Shown: one piece after another, positions 12,401 through 24,400 of the stretch | How the letters are laid out: each line of letters starts with the position of its first letter | Numbering within the stretch: position 1 is the stretch's first letter | Source: Ischnura elegans | Taxonomy: Eukaryota > Arthropoda > Insecta > Odonata > Coenagrionidae | Assembly (NCBI RefSeq): GCF_921293095.1 | Contig: NC_060252.1 | Location: 8,928,001-8,992,000, forward strand | Length of the DNA: 64,000 nucleotides | Direction: 5' to 3' | Notes under the pieces: model-generated | What the model was told of the DNA's origin: nothing | Seen by the model: only the letters and a program-made list of their open reading frames with translations | Database searches by the model: none | Program-made: the position numbers and the translations under genes

Positions 12401-15400
12401 GAGCCCTTCCACCATGCATGCGCTTCAAGTTTCGATTTAAGTAAGTAGACTAGTAACTTTTAGATATTTGCCAATTATTTTCAACATTGAAGCTGTTGAA
12501 GTAAAAACTTTCATTGGAGAGCTTCCTTGAAAGATTACCATCTTTTTGCTTTCTTCAGAACTTGCATGAGGGCAAGCCACCCCTCACCCCTTACTCTGCC
12601 ACTGCTGAAAATGCTCACATTTCCATACAAACTTTTTCTGTTTTTATGAAGGGGTGAATTGTTATAAGTGCATTTTTTTATCAGACCTTTAAAATGAAAT
12701 TTTGTCTTTCTTGGATTTAGACTTTGTTGGGTAAATCTTTCCTTGCAGAACTTAAAAAATTCTCAATGCACCCCCTTTTGCCTTTATCCACCCTCTCACC
12801 TTGCCTGTGACTCCACAATAGTTTCCTGCTTCACCTATTTAGCCTGTCACTGCACACTGTAAAATTATGAAAAATATTTTAAGATAATTAGAAGTTATTT
12901 TCATGAAAGTGGCATGGAAATATGCCAATTGTTTTTAAAAATGGACTTCAGTGACTTATACTCCAAATGGTATCATTGCACTGTTTATCAAAATTGGTCA
13001 AATGAATAGAAAAACTTTGTACTTTTCCACCAATTTATTTTCATGGTACCACTAGTTACGATGAAGCTGCGTCATCTTCAGGTACCTAGTTTAGTTAAAT
13101 CATTTAGTTAAAATCCCAAACCAGTGACAAACGAATCAGATCTTCGGAGCTCAAGTCCATTGAGTCTATCAAAAAGCAACTGGTTTAGAATAATTTAATC
13201 ATTGAAAAGGCAGACAAAGGAAACACTGTGGTGATCATGAATAAGGAAGACTACAAATATAAGTGCTATGACTTCATCAAGAATAACTAAATAAAAAAAC
13301 TTGCGGAGGATCCAACCAAGAAGGTTCAAGAAATTGTGAAAAAATCCCTAAACTCCATCCATAGGGTTCTCAAGTTCAGCAAAATTTATAACTTGACAGC
13401 GATTAATCAAAGAGCACCCAGTTTTTTTTGGCCTCCCCAAAATACAAAAAGTTAATACATATTCCTGTTCGGCCAGTCGTCTCCAGTGTAAAAGCTCCTT
13501 CTAGAAAACTTGTGGCCATTCTATATTCTCGTTGTGGAGAGTTGACCAATTTTCAAAAGTTTGGAGTGAAAAACACTAAAGACTTTTGTGATCAACTCTC
13601 CAAACTCCCCCCCCCCCCCCCCAGTAAATACATTTTGGTGTCTTTTGATGTGGAAAACTTTTTCACTAATGTTCTGGCTTCAGAAGCGGTTGAAGCAGCA
13701 GAAATAATTCTTTCTAGAATGAGAACTGAAACAGCAGTCATCATTAATTTTTGTCTCTTTTAGTATGTGTGGAACAAAATTATTTTAAATTCAATGGAGA
13801 GCACCACAGACAATTGGAAGGATTGGCAATGGGGTCACCATTGTCACCTCTTCCTAGCCAACCTATTCATGGACAATTTTGAACAAAAACTATTCAATAG
13901 TGGTTCAGTGAACACCAAGAACATATATTGCTGGTTCCATTATGTCGATGATATTTCTGCAATTTGGACGGGCATGGAAAGGCAATTTGACATTTTTGTA
14001 ACAAGTTTAAACACCCAGTGTGACAGAATCAAATTTATGTGTGAAAAAGAGGAAAAAGGTAAATTGAATTTCCTTGATGTGACGGTATCCAAAAGTGCTA
14101 AGTGTTTTGAATTCACTATCTTTAAAAAATCCACCACCACAGATCATGTAATCCCCTCCGACTCCTGCCATTACATTTCCCAAAAGTTATCAACATTCCA
14201 CTTCTTGCTACATATACTTCTGAATATACCCCTCTCCAAAGAAAACTTCAATAATGAATTGGATGCGAAAAACAGCGAATGAGTATAACAGAACACTTGT
14301 GGATAACTTGCTGCCAAGAAAACACTCCCTAAGAGCTCAAAATACGTTATTCCATCCGATCGAATCAAAGACAGATAAATTTAAGTGGAGTAAATTACCA
14401 TACTACGGTTTTTTTTCGCAGAAAGTAAACAATAACCTGTTTCCCAAAAACCATTTCAAGATAGCCTTTTACAACAACTTGATAAAAATTAAACAAAAGA
14501 GAAAACTGATCCGTTTGACAACAGTGGTATTTATTTATTAGAATTAGAGATGTGCGAATAGTATCTGCGAATACCTCGAATACTAGGAAGAATTCGATAT
14601 TCGAGTTCTCGAATAATTATGCTAAAGGTACCATCTCGAATACCTCGAATTCTTTGATTTTTGCATTTTACACTGTCTCACACACGTCATTGGTAGTAGA
14701 CTCAGAAAAATTTGGAGAACTCTAGTCTTTTAGTGCATGCAGCGCCGTTTTAGCCAAGTTGACGAGAACTACATCAAATTTGCGGGTTAGAGTGGTGAAA
14801 AGAGTTCGACGTGGAGAACCGAAAATGATCACGTGAAAAAATCCAAAAATCCCAGGTTTCCTCCACCAGGAGAACCTCAGTGCCGTGGGATAGTAACTGC
14901 GTAGCACAATTCCCAAAATCTGCTACCTCCTCCATCCATCAGCCCTCGGACCCTCCTCCGATGCTTTCCTTATCTCCGAAATCAAACAAAAGGCCCACAA
15001 AGCTTGTGCAGGGTTTGTATTACGAAGACCATAAATCAAAAGCTTCAAAAGAAAATATCAAGTTACACGAGAACAATTGAAACCTGTTTTGTGCCCCCCC
15101 CCCCCTTTTCTCACCCACTGACCTTTTTCAGCCTACCTGCTTCAAAGTTCCCAGTTTCTGGAGGTCAATTGCTGCATGAATCACCAATTAGCCCAAAAGG
15201 TGTCTAGAAATGACTTTCGGCAATTGATATTACTTCACTATTGGATTGAAATATTAGTAATGTGTGCGTAATTTAAAAAAGAATAAGACCAAACACAATG
15301 CATTTCTGGCTTTATTTAAGCATTTTACGCGAGGAAATAAATGTCAAAATACAACGGAGACTTAACATTCTGGCAAGACTCGATATAAGCAGCATAGCTT

Positions 15401-18400
15401 CTCGGAAGTTGATGCGGTATTTTTTTCCCGAAAACATATATCAAGTTACCATTTATGGGTTGTGCTGTAAATCTCTATTGTTATAGTCACAGAGGAAGGG
15501 ATATTTTCTCAGGATATTTGGTTTCTCCCTGATAGCAATTTGAATTCATCTTCTTATCTCGTGAGAACTTCCAAAGATGGATTGAAAATAATTGAAGAAG
15601 AAGAAAATCCGGTGAAGAAGCACGTGTATTTTGCGAAACGCCTCGGATTGTCCGCTAGCACTTGACAGCAGGAGTGGGGGTAAAGTGAGCTACCTGTTGA
15701 AAATAAGAAGTTGGATGAAGCCGAGCATCAGATGGGCATGCCGCTGAAATGGCGTTTGGTAGATAAGAATATATACATCAGACAGAAATCCATCGTAGCA
15801 GTGTAAATGCCAAGACGGCATGCAATCATTTTTTCGCGAGGTGGTGTGTCCCCTTAGAATATTTGAAAGAGATGTTAGTTGAATCAACTATATGCCCCAA
15901 TTGTTTCTATAAAATGAAAATATTCCATTAATTAGCTAAATTCCTGTTTGAATCCTTTAAAGGAAATCACAATTACTCACCAAAATCCTGAGTTTCCTGC
16001 TGCATAGGCAAACTAGTCAAACATTCCCTCGTTCATCATTTTTTTCGTCCATCCCCTTGAAAAACGATAGACTTGCAACCTCTCCCAGTCCCACTTTGCA
16101 AAACACCTGTTGGAGGAGAACCACAGCAGTGATTTCTTCCCAGGGATTCTACGCTGGGAAGAAAAAGGGAGGAGAATGGACAAGAAAGAGGAGTTGGAGA
16201 GACATTTTATTTGAAAACTTTTCCGCCCTCCTAAAAGCCTCTCTGACCCTTACGGAAAAACCAGCAGCCCACAATCCTTGTAAACAAAAAGTAGATCTTG
16301 ACGGAATTTGCTCTGATGCAGTTAAAGTGACATCAGGTGTTCCACAAGGAAGCATGATCCAGGCCCTCTTTTGTTCATTATATACCTACATTAATGACCT
16401 CTGCTCCCCAATTAGCAGTAAAATATGTTTATTTGCTGGCAACACTGTCATCTATTGTGAAATTAGTGATCACTCTGGCTACGAAATTTTCTTGTCGGAT
16501 TTAAACAATGTTCATTTGTGGAGCCGAGAGTGGGGACTCGAACTTAATCTGAGCAAATGCATGTTGGTACATTTTTTGCAGATTTCATCCAACTATAACT
16601 AAGTTTATGCTGTGGATGGTATTAACATAAAGGAAACAGACGAAGTGAAGTACCTGGGAGTTACGATAACCTCGAACCTATCGTTGGGAACATATATAAG
16701 AAATATTTGTGGCATAGCCCTCAAGAAATTAGGCCGCAAATATTTCTTATATGTGTTCCCAACGACAGGTTCGAGGTTATCGTAACTCCTAGGTACTTCA
16801 CTTCGTCAAGCATATTGTGGGAAGATTTTCAGATGAGAAAGTAAAATAAAGGTGCTATTTCACACTCGTCTGACCGCACCTTGAATATGCAGCGAGCGTA
16901 TTGGATCCGGGGAAGAAAGACTTAATCCGAGAACTAAATAAAATACAAAGGAAGGCTGCGAGATTCGTCAAAAACTGCTACGGGCATACAGACAGTGATA
17001 CCCAGATGTTAAACAAATTAGGCTGGGAGCTGCTGGAGGCTAGGAGGCTGTGCGCTAGGCTTAGATTGCTTGAACAATTGAGAATGAATATCTTTAACAG
17101 CGACTCGGAGAACATAATATTAGAGCCCTACTATATTTCCAGGTCGGACTGAAGCGATAAATTAAGAGAGATGTTTTTCCAAACATATATAGATAAGCGA
17201 ATTCGTTTTTCCCTCAAACCATAAAGGACTTCAATAAATGCCAGTCTTAATTTCATATCCTTTTTATGTTCAAATGGCTGGAGTCCTAACACCCCCTGCC
17301 ACATTCCTTCTAGGTGGCTTGCATGGTAGTAGGTAGATGTAGATGAATCCTCCCCCTCCTCCTACGGACACCCCCGCCACTACCTTAGTCACCAACAACC
17401 CTCAAATGCCACATCATCTCCTTGAGATTTCTCCAGCCACCCCTCCCACCATCCCTCTCCCTCCCCCACTGAAATCACCTTGCATTTGTCACATATAAGG
17501 ACTTAGGTATTTGCTTGAACCCTTTGCACCTGAAGATGACACGGCTGCATCGTAACTAGTAGTACCATGAAAATAAACTGGTGGAAGAGTGTTTCTCTTC
17601 ATTTGCTCAAAATGAGCTTCCACAAAGTTGAGCCTGAGACAACGGAGATTATCAAAATTGGCCATTTGGATTTGGAAAATACATTCGCACACTATATTTC
17701 CTTTTACGGTTATGTTTTTCCAGGTCAAACTGGAAGCTGCTAAAACCACCCAAGATGATATTGAGGAAACTCGGAAAGGCTACATCCCATTAGCCATTCG
17801 AGCTCAGATTCTGTTCTTTTGTGTGGTCGATTTGAGTTCCATTGATCCTATGTACCAGTATTCTCTTGAATGGTACATCACAATAATGATCTCCAGTATT
17901 CACCAAGCAGAGGAAACAGGTATATTCTTGAGTTGAGCCTCACTTATAAATTAGTACTTATGTAATCACTATAAAATTCAAAACAGTGTTACTGAGTTTG
18001 AGAGGTTTGAGTACTAATGGCTCTAAATTTGTTTAAAAATTCTTTTTCTGGCCAATTTGACATGATTTCCATTTATAAACTATTTCCTAACCTTTTATTT
18101 TTTGTTCTCAATTTTTCTGCAGAAAATACAGAAGAGAGAGTAGAAAATATAAAAAATATATTCACCTTTAATCTATACTCCAATGTTTGTAGGAGTCTGT
18201 TTGAAAAGCATAAATTATTATTTGCCTTCTTACTGTGTGTCAGAATTTTGTTACATGAGGAAAAGGTTGATCCACTAGAATGGAATACATTCCTGACGAC
18301 TGGAATTCCGAGTGAGGTTAGATCAAAGTATTTGCTTGCTTAATCATTTTACTTGGTGCATGGCTTTCTTCAGTGTCTTTATATTTTGATGATTTATTTC

Positions 18401-21400
18401 ATAACATGTAAGGTGCTTGGGGGTAACTGGGGCCTGGTTAGATCATACATGGGAATTTTTAGTTTATCAGTTTGACAAACCTAATTCATCTTCTTTTGTT
18501 CCTTGAATGACATTCCTTACCTCATTTGGAGCCATTTTGTGATTTTGGGCTGCAATGGAAATTTAGTGGGGAGATTTTTCTTAGCAACAGTGAAATTTTC
18601 TGGTTTTTATTGTTTTTTATTTATGCATATTTATTTTACAAAATACATAGTGCATGTATTGCACATACATGGGCAACTACCCATTAATTATTAAGAAATC
18701 ATATATATGCAACATCAAAAGAACCAAGTTAAAAATAAAGATTAAAATAAAATATCAATGCATCAAAACGACAATAATGAACAGGATAAAAAGTAAAAGG
18801 AAAAATATTTCATATCTGATTAAAAATGTTCTTCAAATGAAAGAACATGAAGGCTATGAGGTTTAAGCAATGTTCCTCAAACATTGCTGAAACCTTCAAT
18901 AAATAGCCTTCATGGCAAAAATATCGATTTCAGGAGGAAATTCATTTCCTTTCTTCAGAGTCCTAGCAATAGAGCTGTGGTACATACGAGGGTTGTATCA
19001 AAAGTAATGTTCCTTCATTTTTTACAAATACAAAACTTTGTTTATTTATATTAATTTTCACATTGTTGAAAAGCTTACACTTTTGATTATTTTCCAACGA
19101 AGTCTCCATTTCTTTTGACGCACTTTAAAAGACAGTGGTCCAGCTTTTCTATCCCTAAGTTGAGGAAGTCTCCCGCCAACCCGTTGAGGAAGTGTGCAAC
19201 CTCTGCTCTGACATCATTGTCGCTCTTGAAGCGTTTGCCACCTAAGAGTTTTGTTTCAGGGTTATAATGAAATACCCACGCTTCATCTCCGTTGACGACA
19301 GAGACCAACCACTCCTTCCCCCCCCCCCCCCCTTGAATTGTTGAAGAAATTTGCGAGCACAGTCAAGGCATTGCTGCATGTGTCCGTCAGTCAGCATACG
19401 GGGGACCCAGCAAGCACACATCTTGCAATAACCTAACGTTTCTGTTAGAGCTCTTTCAATTGTGCCGTGGGAAGCTTCAGGAATGCGTTCAACAAGTTCA
19501 CGGACAGTGACCCTCTGATCTTTGAACAGCTCACTGTTGATCTTCTGGACAATCCAAAACCGGCAGTCTTCCACTCCATTCTTCATCGTGAACTTCCTTG
19601 CGACCCTCGGAAAAATCGGGTTACTGCTCGATCCTCACACTTGGCAGGAACGAGGATCATCACTTTCATTGTTGACGGTTGCCAAGCCAATAAGGAGCGA
19701 CACAGTAAATCACGGACTCGAGAGTAGGGGAACCACTGCGCACGGCAATGTTGTGGAATTTAGCCTATCACCTTTGCTCAACATTGTAGCTCATAGCCCA
19801 TGTAACATTTTTGGTTGGCCCTCTGTTGGCAGATGGTGGGACACAGCGGTTGGCCCATGGTATGATTTGGTCACCTCGCCAACCGTATCCCAACCAACGA
19901 TTCCCCAACGATGGGCCAACAGAGCATTACAGTCGGGCCTTCGTATTCCCAACCAGAGGCCAACCCCTCTCCAACGATACACCGTTGGCCCTTTTAAATT
20001 CTGCCATCCGTTTCCCAACAAAAGCTATATTTTACTGGCATTTCTCATTTTTATAGAATGAGAGTTAAATTAATTTACCTTCTCACTTGATACGATACCG
20101 GTAGATAGAATCTTTACCTTTAACTCCCTATAAATCAAAATGAAATTAAATACATTAACAATCAATGCTATAGGACAAAGTAAGGTTACAGTGGTTAAAA
20201 GTGGAAAACAAAAAATCAATATCAGTTCAGAAGGTCCCCAACTTTTATTTTCACAAATTAGGACAATTTTTATTAGGACAAAATTAGGAAAATTTCAACA
20301 GCACCTTTCCATATTACAATATGGCACACACAAAAACTGTCCATCTTCTTTGTAGGGCAACAAAACACACTTAGATAAAATCTGGGTGGACTGCAATTTG
20401 CATCCAGGTACTATTTTTTTTACTACAAATATACCAATGGTACCACTTCTAAGAGGTAATTCAAAGAAATCCTCCTTAATTTCAAACATGTCACACTGCA
20501 AGATGTACACCCCTGAGTTACTTGATTCAATTTCCTTCACAATTCCTATTCTCTGGTCTTCGGTAACGAAATTGTTAAGTTTAGTCCATTTTACTTATTT
20601 GGATTAATAAGTGCAAGATTTAGGGATATTAATAGGAATCACAGAAACACTGATTGAGTATAATAGTTGATGTATTTTCCATAAAATAATAATTGTGTAG
20701 TTGTTATTTAGGTTTACTCATACAAATTCAATCTCATTCTCTTCAGAGAGGACTAAATCACTCACTTTGTCCATTGAAACACTGTTTTCATTAAAACTTC
20801 CACTTATACTAGATATGCCACAATCTGAAAAAATATACCTATCGATCTATCTAAATTAATGATGAAAAGTTTAAAATTCCACGAAACTATCTGTTTAAGG
20901 TAACATGATTTTAGGAATGCCAGTTTTGTAAGACTTACCAAATGAGGTCAATGCCTTATTTTTGTTAGAAGCACTCGACTTATTTTATTTAACTGCTATC
21001 ACAAAGACAAAGCCCTTACAACCAAACAAGTCTTGGTTGTTAGGTTGCTAGGGAAACATGTGAACCGTATCCTGCAACGTATGCAATCGAGATATACATC
21101 GTGCTTATTCACGGCCCATATCGAACTTCCATCGGTTAACCCTTTCGCGCCGAATCCCGCACCTGTGCGGCGAGGATTTTTTTTCCTCAACCATTTTACT
21201 TATTTGGATTAATAAGTGCAAGATTTAGGGATATTAATAGGAATCACAGAAACACTGATTGAGTATAATAGTTGATGTATTTTCCATAAAATAATAATTG
21301 TGCAGTTGTTATTTAGGTTTACTCATACAAATTCAATCTCATTCTCTTCAGAGAGGACTAAATCACTCACTTTGTCCATTGAAACACTGTTTTCATTAAA

Positions 21401-24400
21401 ACTTCCACTTATACTAGATATGCCACAATCTGAAAAAATATACCTATCGATCTATCTAAATTAATGATGAAAAGTTTAAAATTCCACGAAACTATCTGTT
21501 TAAGGTAACATGATTTTAGGAATGCCAGTTTTGTAAGACTTACCAAATGAGGTCAATGCCTTATTTTTGTTAGAAGCACTCGACTTATTTTATTTAACTG
21601 CTATCACAAAGACAAAGCCCTTACAACCAAACAAGTCTTGGTTGTTAGGTTGCTAGGGAAACATGTGAACCGTATCCTGCAACGTATGCAATCGAGATAT
21701 ACATCGTGCTTATTCACGGCCCATATCGAACTTCCATCGGTTAACCCTTTCGCGCCGAATCCCGCACCTGTGCGGCGAGGATTTTTTTTCCTCAACTACG
21801 AATGCCACACCAGTGCGTTTTGAATGTTCTTACCCTAACCAACGAATGCCGCGCCTGTGCGGCACAGGTCGAAAAAAGTGACCGTGGCGGACACAATAGA
21901 CCCACGGACGCGGTCGCCCCTTGTGATCCGCCTTAGCACGAGCCAGCCCCTTCTTCGGCCGCTCAGGTCGACCCTTTCCTATCCTCTCCACGCGGTCAAC
22001 TACTGTTATTTGCAGTGTGTTTTCCAAAAAAATATTTGTTGCTTACTTTTGAAATCCAATGCTAGAAATGAATTCATCTTTTTTAGCTGACCACACGGAA
22101 ATTTCAAACGAAATTCTTACGTTAATATCAACAGAGTTATAGAACAACTAGTAACTATACTAAATCCGTCTATATAAACGTTAGAACTTCGTTTAAAATT
22201 TCTGAACGCTCAGAAAAAAACACGAAATTCATTTTGAATTTAAAAAAATCGATACGAACAACAAATATTTGCATATATTCTGCGTTAATATTTTAGCTAG
22301 TTGACCGCGGACTCGTGCTAGGAAGGGGCTTTTAATCCCTCTAGGGTCTGGGACAGAGGCCAAGGAAAAGGATCGGCGCCCCACCGAGTTGGGTCCAAAA
22401 ATGTTTCAGGAGGGACCCACTGCCTTTAGTCGACGCGGAAAGGCTTCGTACAGAGGAGTAAAGAAAACTTTCAAGAGACTCGTATTGAGGAAGAATTTCC
22501 TTCAACGAAGGTCCGGCGCGAAAGGGTTAAGTTAGACTCGAAACAGACAGATCTTATAAGGCTACAATTTATCATGTGCCCTCCGGGATATATATACTAA
22601 CAAGTCGCATTAAAGAAGCCTCCGCTTCTTGGAACCATTTATGTCAACTACCATGCTGAAAACACCAGAAAATTAGCAGAACATTACTTAAAAAAGAGTT
22701 ATGCATAATTTCCAAAAATTATCTTATAATATATTCTTAAAAAATTAACTTAAAATAATTATTCTGCCTGTACATAGTCGGTAGCACTGACTGTCAAAGC
22801 AAGCGATTATGCCATCCCTATTTTTTAATGAATAGATGCTACCGATCCGATAACCATTTGATACGATAAATCGATTACAATGGAATTTTGCCCATCTCAT
22901 GTCGGAATTTTGTTTGCAGCTCTCATGGCGGAAATTGAGGAAATGGTATGATGTCCCAACGGTGGCCCAATGATAATGTATTTCATAGGGCCATCGTTGG
23001 GGATTTCCGTTGGGCCAACAGCATAAACCGTTTCGTTGGGCCGACGAACAATATCTGCGTTGGGCCAACAGCGGAATTTGGTAGGCATATCCACCCACAA
23101 TGAGCCAACCGTGACTACGGTTCCCCAACCGAGGCCCAACGGTCAATGTTACTTGGGAGGGAGCCTTACTTTTGGTACGACCCTCGTATAATTGTGTCTA
23201 TAAAATTCTCTATGGAATAAAGACTTGCTTCTGGTAGCATAAGATGGTATTTGTAGGGTTACTAATTCCAAAAGTTCGGAACTAAAAATACTATGTATTA
23301 TTTAATAACTTGTATAAGAACATCATATCTGCCATGGTCCGCCATGAAGATAGAGTTAGAATTCCTAAGTCCATATATGCATCAGGGTAAGAGATATTAT
23401 TGATGTCAGCACCAACTTTGTGCATGCGTGGCCGAATAACTCTTTGAACTATTTCATGCCTATTTTTATGACACTCGTAAAATGGTGACCACTCAATGCT
23501 GCCATATTCCAAAATAGGTAACACAAACATGGTAAATAGTGATGTTGTGACCGCCTATGCCCCAGCTACCCCAATGATGAAAAACTTTTGGGATAACCGG
23601 AACACCCCTATTATAAAACCTATAGGAAGTTTAAGGATAATAACAACCATATACATGAATAAAATCAAACTCCATCTTTATCCTAAAGTAGGTCATAGTT
23701 ACACACCTCATAAATCTGTTTTTCCTTGTTTCGAAAAAGGAATCGCCTATCCATCATCCTATTCCTGAAAACATGTAGCACTCTTGTTGTGACCAAGCTA
23801 ATCCTTGGGTCAGTTATGACATTTTTGAAAAATGAATGGATCTTGTTAAGAAACTTGGTTTGAAAGCGAAGGCAGGCTAAATATTCAACTGTGATGAGAC
23901 TTCCTTTTGTCACGATTTCTCCAAAACCAGATCTATGAGAGCTATTAATCAGAATATACAACACAAAGCAGGCTCATCTGGAAGAGAAAACGCAGCAACA
24001 TTGCTTTGTGTTTCTGCTGAGGGTGTGATGCTTCTTCTATTGTATATGTTTTGGAAAGAAAATGCATGACTGTCCTAATGCAACAGCCATGCAGATTTTT
24101 CATAAAGTTGCGTAAACCAATATTTTTTCTGATCATTTGAAAGTACTGCATAATTAGGTAGATCCATTACCTACGATTATGGTTTTTATGCTTCTTTATC
24201 GGAAATGCTGAAATGTACAGTCATTCATTAGCTATTTTTAAGAGAAAGTGAATGTAATGATAGTCATGTGAGGGCTATTCTATTCTCAGGTCATATTTTA
24301 AGCATATATGTATTTTAAATTCATTATTAAATTGTATTTCATAAGTAAATGAATTCCATCTATAGGATCTTCCTAATCCTGCTAAAGATTGGCTTTCTGT

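Larger units (their letters stand above)
19799..23156. mobile_element. TIR element with CCAACG/GGTTGG subterminal repeats, unknown superfamily
   Basis: The ends CCCATGTAACATT and, inverted, CCCAAGTAACATT lie inside the mariner. Both subterminal zones (19810-20030 and 22945-23145) are packed with CCAACG, GGCCCAACG and their complements, about every 15-25 bases. Flanking duplication unclear. It carries at least one short transposon-like frame and two later events (a TTAA element and a tandem duplication). Confidence 0.75.
18987..23186 (-). mobile_element. mariner element, interrupted by nested insertions
   Basis: TIRs CGAGGGTTGTATCAAAAG (18987 on) and, inverted, CGAGGGTCGTACCAAAAG (ending 23186) are each flanked by TA (18985-18986, 23187-23188). 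A normal mariner is about 1.3 kb; this one spans 4.2 kb because about 3.36 kb of other elements sit near its right end, leaving only about 30 bases of the right terminus beyond the insert. Confidence 0.88.

Noticed and set aside
19467..20061. Plus-strand frames of 86 and 179 codons
   Set aside because: They run antisense through the mariner transposase and into the CCAACG repeat zone.
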